Assembly: GCA_019925095.2 (NCBI GenBank)
Contig: CM034392.1
Span: 26,979,887-27,043,886, forward strand
Source of the DNA: Dendrolimus kikuchii
Taxonomy: Eukaryota; Arthropoda; Insecta; Lepidoptera; Lasiocampidae
Direction of reading: 5' to 3'
Length of the DNA stretch: 64,000 nt
The notes beneath the pieces were generated by a model, which had not been told where the DNA came from, did not search any database, and saw only the letters and a program-made list of their open reading frames with translations. This document shows positions 41,737 to 51,889 of the stretch, piece after piece; the stretch's first letter is position 1; every line of letters begins with the position of its first letter. The translations under genes were made by a program, and so were the position numbers.

Positions 41737-42279
41737 CAGTGTAAACTCTATATAACGACAATGAAGAGACTGTTATATTTATGGCGTTATGTTATATAGA
41801 GGGTTGTCGTTAAATGGAGAGAAGTATGTTATTTTTGTATGACGTCTTTTGCTGCATCAATAATTTTGTTGTTTTTTTTTTACTTATTTTATTCATATCT
41901 TGCGATATTGAGGCATCTTGGTGATAAAGGAAGTACTTAGAAATTTCGGTATGCATGGTGCCGACAGTCGAGTTTATTACGGGTTAGGATAATAAAGCAA
42001 TAAAAGAACGTACACAGCTGCGCAGTTTTTACTTATTTTGGCAAATAGAAAGATACATTTTATTACTTAATTATTGTCGTTAGTGCCTAAATGGCACTCT
42101 GTTGTTCGTGCCTACCCCGCAAGGGAACTGGCGTGAAGTTATGTATGTATGTATGTATGTATGTATGTTATTGAGAGTGCATTGTATGGAAGACGAGCTA
42201 AACCAACCAAAGCCAAATTATTTAGACGCTTAAGGGAGTTTGTCGTTAAATCGAGTGACGTTACATGGAGTTTACACTA
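41737..42279. mobile_element. Pogo/Tc1-like MITE containing an A fragment
   Basis: TA|CAGTGTAAACTC at 41735 and GAGTTTACACT near 42278. Subterminal 'tataacgaca' / 'tgtcgttaaat' motifs are also inverted. An A piece is nested at 42088-42170. Confidence 0.65.
42088..42170 (+). mobile_element. Family A, last 80 bp, subfamily A2
   Basis: 'gcctaaatggcactctgttg' to seven TATG repeats; no clear duplication. Confidence 0.85.
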
Positions 42280-42297
42280 CATATTAATATTATAAAA

Positions 42298-42789
42298 AAA
42301 TATGACATTGAATGATTCAAATTATCGTTTATTAGACCAAGTCAAAAATGAACCGTCTAGTATCGGCTTAATAGACGAAACAAAAACTAATTTCCCATAC
42401 ATGAAATACATACATACAGATACGTACAATCAGTTCGTTAAGTTTAGTAGATTGTATATGGCATGGAACAAGAACGTTCTAGAATATATTAGATATACCT
42501 CAGCGTATTCAACCAAAAATCAATCAAGAATAATCGCCAGCACTATTTATTATATACCAAATTGCGTATTACCGGTTAATTTAATTTTAATGATTGCGAA
42601 TGCAAACTTTCTGATTGCATTATAATCAACGTGTTTGCACACAACGTGACCTGTTTGGATGTCAACTGTCAATTGTCAACCAAATGACGAGCGAAAGTGT
42701 GCGTGCGTTTGACACTTTGCACGACGTTTGGTTTGCCGCTTGGGACCAATTCTTCTACTTCAATATCATTGGCGTTGCGAAGATAATCC
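42298..42789 (+). other. AT-rich region with 107-codon frame, unidentified
   Basis: Frame 42302-42625 has no motif I recognise. 'caaaaatgaaccgtctagtatcggcttaat' recurs inverted at 51882-51911, so this is probably repeat DNA rather than a gene. Confidence 0.4.
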
Positions 42790-43418
42790 AAGTGCGATCC
42801 TATTACGATAGTGTTAATAATTCGTATTCTACCAAATACATAATTTCTTCTCGATGACGTCGCAGCGGAATAAGTACACAATGCGAACATAATCAAAGTG
42901 CGATCCTATTACGATAGTGTCAATTATTTGTATTCTACTAAATCCATAATATCTTCTCGATGACGTCGCGGCAGAATAAATAGACAATGCGAACATAATC
43001 AAAGTGCGATCCTATTGCGATAGTGTCAATAATTTGTATTCTACTAAATCCATAAAATCTTCTCGATAATGTCGCGGCGGAATAAGTACACACTGCGAAG
43101 ATAATCAAAGTGCGATCCTATTGAAATAGTGTCAATTCTGTATTGTATTCTACTAAATCCATAATATCTTCTCGATGATGTCGCGGCGGAATAAGTACAC
43201 AATGCGAAGATAATCAAAGTGCGATCCTATTGAAATAGTGTCAATTCTGTATTGTATTCTACTAAATCCATAATATCTTCTCGATGACGTCGCGGCGGAA
43301 TAAGTACACAATGCGAACATAATCAAAGTGTGATCCTATTCCGATAGTGTCAATTATTTGTATTCTACTAAATCCATAATATCTTCTCGATGACGTCGCG
43401 GCGGAATAAGTAGACAAA
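42790..43418 (+). repeat. 106-109 bp tandem repeat, six units
   Basis: Units start at 42790, 42896, 43002, 43108, 43217 and 43326 with 'aagtgcgatcctatt'; each contains 'tcttctcgatgacgtcgcgg' and 'gaataagtacaca'. Units 4 and 5 share a 3 bp longer variant ('tcaattctgtattgtatt'). Confidence 0.95.
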
Positions 43419-43618
43419 AATTGTTTTACCGTTAGCAGTAATGAATATTGAGACTGTAAAATTTATAAAGATGCAGTGCGCACGCTATTGGTATTAACAG
43501 TATACCGAAATTCAGGCCAACTTACGACTGAGACGATCGTGTTCGGCGATGGACGAGACAGTAATAGCAGAATTGGGTCACAGGTCATGCACTAGCCATC
43601 GACAATAATTATGTTATT
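43419..43618. other. Unassigned sequence
   Basis: Nothing recognised. Confidence 0.35.
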
Positions 43619-43631
43619 ATAATGTATCTTG

Positions 43632-43854
43632 GATGGATGGATGGATGCAGAAGTCGTGGAAGGCCACGACACACCTTCCATGATCAAATTGATCGTGTAC
43701 TAGCAGAAGGTGTTGTCAGGAGCCTTAAGAACAGACGAGCGTGCATGACAAGAGTTATGAATGTCAAAGAAGCGAGTGAGGTGTCTAAGAATAAGCCTGA
43801 ATGGCGTGCCTACCCCGCAAGGGAACTGGCGTGAAGTTATGTATGTATGTATGT
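43632..43854 (+). mobile_element. Family A, subfamily A1, with duplication
   Basis: Flanked by ATAATGTATCTTG (43619-43631; 43855-43867). Lost 15 bp encoding RSVV (reads 'aatggcgtgcctacc'). Inserted just upstream of a LINE M coding end. Confidence 0.92.
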
Positions 43855-43858
43855 ATAA

Positions 43859-44045
43859 TGTATCTTGCTTAAAAAGGGATACTACACTATTGAAGAATAC
43901 TTAAATGACAAAACTTCATTTACATAGCAGCTTGCTCCAACCTCTTATACTATATTATGTATAACGTTTTTATTTTCCTAAGTATGTAAGGAATGTATGG
44001 AGATATGTTGCTGTAGTAAACTTATTTATTCAATAAAGCAATCAA
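43859..44045 (+). pseudogene. LINE family M reverse transcriptase terminus
   Basis: Short frame LLKKGYYTIEEYLNDKTSFT-stop at 43865-43924, then a 3' UTR ending 'caataaagcaatcaaaatc'. 'K-YY-I-DYL-DK-A' is a common final stretch of insect LINE proteins. Second copy at 27170. Confidence 0.65.
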
Positions 44046-44136
44046 AATCAAGTTCTTAGGTATGACACAAGCGCTATATGCCTTTAGGAATTTATTTATT
44101 TAAATTTATTACAATTAGGTTATATTATAGATATAT

Positions 44137-44265
44137 TGCTTATCGAGCTTGCATGACAAGAGTTATGAATGTCAAAGAGGCAAGTGAGGTGTGTAAGAAT
44201 AAGCCTAAATGGCACTCTGTTGTTCGTGCCTACCCCGCAAGGGAACTGGCGTGAAGTTATGTATG
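44137..44265 (+). mobile_element. Family A 3' fragment, A2, in duplicated locus
   Basis: 'cgagcttgcatgac' to tail, flanked by TATAGATATAT (44126-44136; 44266-44276). The surrounding sequence 44090-44600 is repeated at 47385-47884. Confidence 0.85.
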
Positions 44266-44402
44266 TATAGATATATGTTATTTGTTTCGTTGTGTGTGTT
44301 GCTACAATGGTTTTATATATGTATGTGTTATTTAGATTATTGCTTTATTACATTGTTTTTTAGTCTGCAATTCATTTACCATTATCAAACTGCATTATAT
44401 TG

Positions 44403-45170
44403 TACTAGTTGTGCTCGCGACGTAGTCCGCGTGGAATTTGCTTTCAAAACCCTCCGATTTTGAAACATTCTTCATTGGTGCTCCGCTCCTATTGGTCTTA
44501 GTGTGATGATATGTAGCCTATAGCCTTCCTCGATACATGGGCTATCCAACACTGAAAGAATTTTTCAAATCGGACCAGTAGTTCCTGAGATTAGCGCGTT
44601 CAATCAAACAATATTAGTATATTTGGCTACAACACTAATACTTACATTTTAAATATCGCGATATCTTTTGAATGAAACATCCGAATTGAATAATTCAAAA
44701 AGTTCTAGAAAGGTATTGAATTCGTCTTGAATATGAAGTAATTTATTTTGATAAGGATTAATACCAAGGGACAAAATAAAGATTTTTGAAGCGACGGCAT
44801 TTTAATTATTTAAAAAAATAAAAGAAAACAATTATTGTGAGATAACTACAATAGTTAGACATATGGTTACGATATTTTTTGTAGACAATTATATGTTCTG
44901 CAAAGTGGTAGTACATTGTTTTGTTCTATAATCAATAGTTTTCGCAGCGCACGCCGTGTAAGGATTTTTTCGGGTCATTTATTTACACCTTGGGTTACAT
45001 TATTGGACTTTTAGTAAGCATCCCTAATTTTTTTGTAAATATAATATAGCCTTCTTCGATAAATGTACTATTCAACACTGAAAGAATTTTTCAAATCGGA
45101 CCAGCGGTTCCTGAGATTAGCGCGTTTAAACAAACAAACAAACTCTTCAGCTTTATAATATTAGTATAGA
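44403..45170 (-). mobile_element. Composite D element, reverse
   Basis: Reverse of 35130-35895: 'actagttgtgctcgcgacg' to 'ttataatattagtata', with the shared 420 bp middle ('aggattttttcgggtcatt', 'gtctacaa'-type blocks) between two D ends. Confidence 0.75.
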
Positions 45171-45376
45171 TATATTGTTGTTGTAATGTGTGTTATATTG
45201 TCCACCGTGACGTCACTTTATAGTCCTAGATCAGTGGTCGGCAAACTTGTTAGCCAAAGAGCCAAATATGAACATTACAAGAATTTAAAAAAAAAATTGG
45301 GAGCCAAATCCGCTTGTTTAGTAAACTTTTATTACACTAAATAAAACTAAATTTCATACTTAATTAGTACATTATG

Positions 45377-45483
45377 GTACTAGTGTGTAACATTGGTGAT
45401 TACCGCCGAGGCGCCATTGAGACTCGAGCCGTAGGCGAGGGTCTTAAGAGAGCCGAAGACGGTAATCATCAATACACACGTGT
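45377..45483. repeat. Imperfect palindrome inside hAT-like element
   Basis: 'gtgtgtaacattggtgattaccg' pairs with 'cggtaatcatcaatacacac'. The centre is GC-rich. Confidence 0.7.
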
Positions 45484-45495
45484 ATCATACGACGT

Positions 45496-45862
45496 TTTTC
45501 AACACACTTGTGAATAAAATAACAACAAAAGCTCATTTTATTTAGTAGATAAAAAAAAGTTATATATGAGTGAAAGTTTTATTTATTAAACACGTACGAG
45601 TTAAAATTATGTATTTAAATAAGAAGTTGCATGAAATGAGCAAGCAATAGGAACATTAATTTATTTGTTCTATAGAACACGATCTTTTTTTTTTTAATAA
45701 AAACTTTTTTAAGAACAAAGCAACTCAACAAATAAAATTTTTAAAAAATCTATAACTCCCTAGTGAGTTATAATGTTTTTTACTCACAGTTTGATTATGG
45801 GTGTCATTCTGTGCCTAATTGCGATGACCATAGAGCCACTTTATGAGCAAGTGTGTTGAAAA
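45496..45862. mobile_element. MITE with 15 bp perfect inverted ends
   Basis: ttttcaacacacttg at 45496-45510 and caagtgtgttgaaaa at 45848-45862. Nested in the hAT-like element. Confidence 0.75.
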
Positions 45863-46079
45863 AATATTTATTAATGCGAACAAAGTGCTTGCATCTCCTT
45901 GGAAAGTTTGAGTAAGTCAGGTTTGTATGTTGTTGTTTTTAATTTCAGGCATGATTCCAAGTTCTCATCAATAAGATTTATTATTGGCGCCTTTCGGGGA
46001 TATTTGTGCCATAGCCGCACTTAAGGAGCCAAAGAGCCACATGCGGCTCTGGAGCCGCACTTTGCCCACGGGCCATAAA

Positions 46080-46625
46080 AATGGACATTTGGAGGGCTTG
46101 CGTGGGGCCATGGAAAGGCCAACACGTAGAGGCCGCTTGACAAATTTAATGTAAATGTGGCGTGACACTGACCGGCGATTATCCCTGTCTACGCCATATA
46201 ACAATGCACCCAAGGACAAGCCCCGGTCAGTGTAGGATTATTGGGGTGAACTGCTAATGGTACTAGGGGTCTGGGAGTACGGGGACTATGGCGTCTGGCC
46301 GTCGCAATGTTCAGGGAACATGGAAAAATGGGCAAACGGTGACTCGCCACTCCCTGCATGGGCCCCAAAAAATGCCATAAAGACAGGGGCAACATGGGTG
46401 TGAGTGGCTAAGGGGTGTAGAGAGGTGGGCTGCAGGTTCACCGAAACTACTTCTGACGTGATGCCATTTATCACTTCCACCCCTGGAGCTTGAGTCTTAG
46501 CTATAGCGATCTCCACTCCGTGCCGGCCGGTTAAGGCAAGCACGGAGGCGGGGGCCTTGCCTTGGCCCCCGGAGTCAGGTACGAGGTGTCGCTACTCACC
46601 TAAGGCTTCACCACAAAGCCCCCCT
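46080..46625 (-). mobile_element. GC-rich LINE-like segment, unplaced
   Basis: GC content jumps over 46080-46625, ending at a TATT repeat. Minus strand reads 'ccccatgcagggagtggcg', 'catgttgcccctgtctttatgg'. I suspect a non-LTR internal or 5' region but see no domain. Frames of 68-85 codons have no motif. Confidence 0.4.
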
Positions 46626-46812
46626 GTGGGTATTATTATTATTATTATTTATGTATTTATTCATTCTCAAAATTTTTACATTTTTTTTAAATATACATAT
46701 AAAGATATTTTTTTATAAAAAAATAGATAACATTATGCTTTTATAAAAATATATCAAAAATAAAATACATATTCAATAAGAAAAATATAAAATCTTGTAT
46801 CTCATCGCCAGC

Positions 46813-47199
46813 GGGGCCTGGGGTCCAAACTACAGAAGGTTATGGCTCCAGAGACAGGAACCTCCTCACAATTCGTGCCGCGTCCAAGAGTGCTGCCTTC
46901 TGTATCTGGCCCTTCACCCAGCATCCCAGCGAAAGCCTCTCTAGATGACGGTCGAGGCTTTTCGCTATAAGACCATTGACGGTGACAACTATCGGCACAA
47001 TGCTCGTTGACTCCAGACGCCACATAGCCGTAACCTCGTGAGCAAGATCTAAGTATTTACTTAGTTTTTCTTTTTCTTTCTTCACGAGGTTATCGTCATG
47101 CGGGATACTGATGTCAACGAGTATTGCTTGTCGTGCAGATCGATCGATATTATTATTATTTAGGCCGCAGGGAGTTGTGTTCTTTTTCCGTTCGTACAC
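46813..47199 (-). pseudogene. RLE-type LINE C-terminal endonuclease fragment
   Basis: Minus frame: RQAILVDISIPHDDNLVKKE, KEKLSKYLDLAHEVTAMWRL, IVPIVVTVNGLIAKSLDRHL, LLDAARIVRRFLSL. 'LVDI-IP-D-N---KE-EK--KY--L--E---MW' is the region around the second acidic residue of the restriction-like endonuclease in R2/NeSL-type LINEs. The preceding PD motif and the polymerase are absent. Its right side runs into a B-like head (ccgttcgtacacggat at 47190). Confidence 0.65.
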
Positions 47200-47206
47200 G
47201 GATGAT

Positions 47207-47384
47207 CTATCGTAAACACGTTTCGCAAAGCACAGATAACGTTTCCTAAATTAGCAGCTTATCATTATTTTTAAACACTGGAGAATGCAATATGCATACA
47301 GATAAGTTTCTTGTTGTTTTTGAGACAATGTTGACAGTTAAATAGATTGAGAATTCTACCATCTCACAAAACGCAAAACGAATT
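47207..47384. other. Unassigned sequence
   Basis: Nothing recognised. Confidence 0.35.
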
Positions 47385-47884
47385 TATTTATTTAAATTTA
47401 TTACAATTAGGTTAATGTCAAAGAAGCAAGTGAGGTGTGTAAGAATGGGCCTAAATGGCGCTCTGTTGTTCGTGCCTACCCCGCAAGGGAACTGGCGTGA
47501 AGTTATGTATGTATGTATAGATATATGTTATTTGTTTCGTTGGGTGTGTTGCTACAATGGTCTTATATATGTATGTGTTATTTAGATTATTGCTTTATTT
47601 TTATTGTTTTTTAGTCTGCAATTCATTTACCATTATCAAACTGCATTATATTGTACTAGTTGTGCCCGCGACGTCGTCCGCGTGGAATTTGTTTTCAAAA
47701 CCCCCGATTTTGGAACATTCTTCCTTGGTGCTCCGCTCCTATTGGTCTTAGCGTGATGATATACAGCCTATAGCCTTCCTCGATAAATGGGCTATCCAAC
47801 ACTGAAAGAATTTTTCAAATCAGACCAGTAGTTACTGAGATTAGCGCGTTCAATCAAACAAACTCTTCAGCTTTATATATTAGT
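47385..47884 (+). repeat. Paralog of the 44090-44600 locus
   Basis: Shares 'ttatttaaatttattacaattaggtta', 'tagatatatgttatttgtttcgtt' and a reverse D element starting 'actagttgtgcccgcgacg'. An A fragment is at the same point (47415-47518) but is of subfamily A1. Confidence 0.8.
47415..47518 (+). mobile_element. Family A 3' fragment, A1
   Basis: Starts at 'atgtcaaagaagcaag', further 3' than the 44137 copy; 'gaatgggcc' private change. Confidence 0.85.
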
Positions 47885-48090
47885 ACTAGCTGTCCCGGCA
47901 GACGTTGTTCTGCCCTGAAGAAATAAAATTTAGAATCCGATTCCAGCGCCACCTACCGGGTCCATCCTATCTTTCAAGTCGGATCAAACTGCACACGGCG
48001 TGCAAATTTGATTAAAATCGATCAAGTAGATTAGGAGTCCATTGCGGAGAAACAACGTGACACGTAATTTATATATATTAAGATAAGATA
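47885..48090 (+). repeat. Helitron-like fragment
   Basis: 'actagctgtcccggcagacg', 'ccagcgccacctaccgggtc', then 'gattaaaatcgatcaag'. Abuts the D element directly. Confidence 0.55.
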
Positions 48091-48455
48091 AAAATATTAT
48101 TTAAAAACTTTTTTTTCTTTATGGAACTAAAGACCTAAGGAAAGTAGAGGATCATTTTCATAACATTCTTATATCCATGTCTAAAAATAGTTACTTGTGT
48201 ATATAATAGCGGAACATCACGCTATCCTCATTAGGTGGTGTGTAGAATTAGAAAGCGTACAGCGAATTAACGGGCCTCAGTAATCGTGGACAATTTATGG
48301 AGGCTGTTGGCCATGGTGGCTTTTATCTTCACGCGAGGCTGTGATTTATATTCGTTCTTGTTGTTCTTGGAGATAATGACATGCTAGATTATCTCAAGCA
48401 ATCAGTTATGGCTGCAAACATGTGACACAATATGTAAATAGAAGGTACTAAAAAA
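48091..48455. other. Unassigned, possibly low-copy sequence
   Basis: No match elsewhere in the window and no coding signal. Confidence 0.35.
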
Positions 48456-48467
48456 GAGAAGCAAGAT

Positions 48468-48777
48468 AATATTTTCTTAAGTTTTCGCGACTTGTATACA
48501 TAATAAAACTACGTTCTAACGGTTTTAAGCGCGGTAATTTTATTTGATTTTGGTTTTTTCCGACGTTTCGGCCACTTTTTGGTGGCCGTGATCACGGAAG
48601 ACAAAGATGTCAAGTGTCAACGAGTATTGTTAAAGTTTTATTTAGCCTACCGCCAACTTGTTAATTTTAATTTTGTTTATGGTTATTATTTACTCTATGG
48701 GTGCCTAATCTAATTTAGATATAAAATAAAAAACCAAAATCAAATAAAATTACCGCGCTTAAAACCGTTAAAACGTA
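48468..48777 (+). mobile_element. Penelope-like fold-back element, copy 3
   Basis: 310 bp with a 12 bp duplication GAGAAGCAAGAT (48456-48467; 48778-48789). Inner arms are inverted over about 45 bp ('ctacgttctaacgg' ... 'ccgttaaaacgta'). Contains ccgtgatcacgg. Its first 35 bp ('ttttcgcgacttgtatacat') also occur at 60729-60763, so that locus holds a broken copy. Confidence 0.6.
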
Positions 48778-48814
48778 GAGAAGCAAGATGTTACAGGAAA
48801 TTATTTAGATATAA

Positions 48815-48989
48815 GAAGGTATATAAGGTTAAAAGGTGCGATGTCAGGAGCCTTAAGAACAGACAAGCGTGCATGACAAGAGTTATGAATGTCAAAGAAG
48901 CAAGTGAGGTGTGTAAGAATAAGCCTTAATGGCGCTCTGTTGTTCGTGCCTACCCCGCAAGGGAACTGGCGTGAAATTATGTATGTATG
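48815..48989 (+). mobile_element. Family A 3' fragment with duplication
   Basis: Flanked by TATTTAGATATAA (48802-48814; 48990-49002). About 25 bp of non-A sequence lies between the left duplication and the first A base, likely filler at the 5' junction. 'ccttaatgg' makes a stop in the coding frame. Confidence 0.85.
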
Positions 48990-49146
48990 TATTTAGATAT
49001 AAATCAAATGAAAGAGAGAGTAAGCAAGGGCAAGGCATATGATTTGATGATTTTTGATTGTTTAATTTAACGGGTTTTTTCTTACTATTCTAGTATTGCG
49101 TCTAAGAGAAAAGTACATGGATTCAAATTCAATTTTTTTTTTTTAA

Positions 49147-49235
49147 ATAAGTTCCACTGGAGAACAATTTTTGAAGGACATGGCAGTCAAAATTTCAATC
49201 TACTTCCTACTCTTTATACACCGCTTCGCAATGTG
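49147..49235 (-). repeat. Interspersed 3' UTR-like repeat, copy 2
   Basis: Reverse of 27545-27650 ('aataagttccactggagaac', 'caccgcttcgcaatgtgtt'). Confidence 0.5.
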
Positions 49236-49257
49236 TTATCGCTGTTCAAAGAAGAAG

Positions 49258-49572
49258 ATTTTATCCGTGCAGGAACGGAGAAAGAATACAATTTCCTGCG
49301 GCCTGGCGGCCTGTCGTAAGAGGCGACTAAACAACCCACAGCCAGGTGGTAGGGTATTTTTGCTCGACTGGATGGCGACCACCCCTGGTCTAGAGTATGC
49401 CGCCATAACAACCTTGTGTTGTGTTCCGGCATTAGTGACCAGGTTCCAGTCTCCCTTAAGAGAGCAGCAGCGCATTTGTAGAAACTTTGGTGTTGCAAAT
49501 GTCCATAGGCGATGGTAACCGCTTTCCATCAAGTGGGCCGTTTGCCTGTCTGCTGAGCTCCTGCAATAAAAA
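49258..49572 (+). mobile_element. Family B, complete
   Basis: Head 'atccgtgcaggaacggag', tail 'ctcctgcaataaaaaaaaaa'. A C element begins immediately after the tail. Confidence 0.88.
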
Positions 49573-49581
49573 AAAAAAACA

Positions 49582-50392
49582 CTTAACAAACAAACCAAGA
49601 CACACAAAGAGCCTAATAATTAATAATCCAGACACAGAAACGGAAAAAACAACACACATGGCACTAGATAGGATAATATATATAGGTATAGACATAAGGC
49701 ACACACTGCACATGCACTTCCTCACAACACCAGCATGTAACAGATACATACATACATACATAACTTCACGCCAGTTCCCTTGCGGGGTAGGCACGAACAA
49801 CAGAGCGCCATTTAGGCCCATTCTTACACACCTCACTTGCTTCTTTGACATTCATAACTCTTGTCATGCACACTCGTCTGTTCTTAAGGCTCCTGACATC
49901 ACCCTCCGCTAGTACACGATCAATTTGATCATGGAAGGTGTGTCGTGGCCTTCCACGACTGCTGCATCCATCCACTTTTGCATTGTATATCTGTTTAGTC
50001 ATTCTTTCATCATGCATTCTTCGACATGCCCGAACCACCGGAGCATTCCTTTCCTTACCTTCACCCCGACACTCTCTTTCTATATCAGTGGTGTACCTTC
50101 CATCACTGCTAAAAGCACATCCAAGATATACAAACTCATTCACTTGTTCCAGCATAACATCATCGACCATTATCCTTGCATTCGTTCTGGTTTCTTCTCT
50201 TTCGAACACCATAACCTTTAGTATTAAAATTAGAATAAATTAATATAATAAGTTATTCTTAAGGTACACCACAACACAAACATGCATTCATTAAATGTCA
50301 CACACAATAACAAATAAGCGTGTATAATTTCTGAACTTTTTTCTAAATTCGTCAAGTCCGTAGAGTTTTTTAATAAAAAAAAAATAAGATCT
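49582..50392 (+). mobile_element. Family C LINE 3' end with nested A
   Basis: 'ccaagacacacaaagagcc', 'ggcactagataggata', 'ccagcatgtaacagataca', then A (49747-50218), then 'tttagtattaaaattagaa' to 'gtccgtagag'. About 17 bp of target is missing at the A insertion point compared with 39411. Confidence 0.8.
49747..50218 (-). mobile_element. Family A with internal deletion, nested in C
   Basis: Joins 'cgacactctctttc' directly to 'tatatcagtggtg', removing about 250 bp present at 57982-58578; the ends share 'tctttc', pointing to slippage or end-joining. Extends further 5' than most copies (VDDVMLEQVNEFVYLGCAF). Confidence 0.88.
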
Positions 50393-50571
50393 TGATCTGC
50401 TTGAACAGTATAAACAAGTACTTATAATGCTTCTCTTGTTTTTTGCGAACTATTGGCAAGTCAATCTGAACCGTTGTTGTTACGGTTTTTTTTTTTCGGA
50501 CGACGTGAATGACGGATGTAAACAACTCTCTATTTCTGTGTAGTACAATTTTAAGATGTCTGCTCGTCTTT

Positions 50572-50817
50572 TTTTTTTATTTTTTTTTACTGCAGGAGTT
50601 CAACAGACAGGCAGACGGCCCACTTGATGGAAAGCGGTTACCATCGCCTATGGACATTTGCAACACCAAAGGTGCTACAAATGCGCCGCTGCTCTCTTAA
50701 GGGAGCCTGGAACCTGGCCACTAATGCCGGAACACAACTCAAGGTTGTTATTGCGACATACTTTAGACCAGGGGTGGTAGCCATCCAGTCGGGCAAATGC
50801 CCTTCCACCTGGCAAAA
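50572..50817 (-). mobile_element. Family B, head-truncated
   Basis: Tail 'ttttactgcaggagttcaac', breaks at 'ccttccacctggc'. Confidence 0.85.
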
Positions 50818-50904
50818 CGGTCTTCGTGCCGTTCTACCCATTGGTCAGTACCAAGTTCGTGCATCGTGATTTGCTTTTGGAATCTTCATAAAGAGTTTGC
50901 TTGG

Positions 50905-51105
50905 GGTCTGAACATTACCCCTGGTCTAGAGGATCCCGCCATAACAAGTTTGAGTGGTGTTCTGGCATCAGTGGTCAGATTTCAGTTTCTCTTCCAAAGC
51001 TGGCAGAACCTCTGGTGTTGCTAATGTCCATAGACGACGAAAATCATTTTTCATCGCAGTTGGGCCGTCAGCTTGTCTGCTGAGCTTCAGCAATAAACAA
51101 AAACA
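50905..51105 (+). mobile_element. Old, diverged family B relative
   Basis: 'attacccctggtctagagga', 'aagtttgagtggtgttctgg', 'cagcttgtctgctgagcttc', 'caataaacaaaaac'. Much more diverged than other copies. Confidence 0.7.
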
Positions 51106-51222
51106 CTGGTTGTATTTTGTTTATATTTAGGTCAAATCTTAATTAATCTTATTCCTTGGCGACACGGCGTGTTTAAACCTCGAAAATAGATCAATTATAG
51201 AATACGTTTCAAAGATACATTT

Positions 51223-51530
51223 ATATCCGTGCAGGAACGGAGAAAGAATACAATTTCCTGCGGCCGGGCGGCCTGTCGTAAGAGGCGACTTAACAACCCA
51301 CAGCCAGGTAGGGCATTTGCCCGACTGGATGGCTACCACCTCTCGTCTAAAGTATGTCGCCAGAACAACCTTGAGTTGTGTTCCGGTATTAGTGACCAGG
51401 CTCCAGTCTCCCTTAAGAGAGCAGCAGCGCATTTGTAGCACCTTTGGTGTTGTAAATGTCAATAGGCGATGGTAACCGCTATCCATCAAGTGGGCCGTTT
51501 GTCTGTCTGCTGAACTCCTGCAATAAAATA
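51223..51530 (+). mobile_element. Family B, complete
   Basis: Head 'atccgtgcaggaacggag', tail 'ctcctgcaataaaataaaat'. Confidence 0.88.
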
Positions 51531-51880
51531 AAATCTTATAAAACTTGACTTAAGTATATCAAAACACATGTAATGCATGCTAGGCATAGGAGCTTCAATG
51601 TACAAAGACTCGGGTCTGGTCAAATAGGTACAGGTAGCGGTTCACTGGCTCTTGAACTATAAGATATGCGTACCGATATTCAAATGTACCTATTATGAGT
51701 TTAAATGCAGCATAAAACCGCAAATGTAATGCTTCGATGCGGTGCATTTACAACGGTAATAGAAATACGGTGGTAATTTATGTAATGCAGCACCTTTCTT
51801 AGTTACCAGCCCAAGCTTCCGGAAAAATGTATAAGTTTGCTTTTAAATTTACATAAACTGAATATGTACTGCACGACATT
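51531..51880. other. Unassigned sequence
   Basis: Nothing recognised. Confidence 0.35.
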
Positions 51881-51889
51881 AAGCCGATA

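Larger units (their letters stand above)
45232..46071. mobile_element. hAT-like element with nested MITE
   Basis: Left end CAGTGGTCGGCAAACTTG with 'agccaaagagccaaat'; right end 'gagccaaagagccacatgcg' then 'gagccgcactttgcccacg'. These ends match hAT-type non-autonomous elements. No 8 bp duplication is visible and no transposase is present. Confidence 0.65.

Noticed and set aside
42302..42625. 107-codon frame as a possible host gene
   Set aside because: No recognisable motif, AT-rich composition, and part of it is an inverted repeat shared with 51882-51911.
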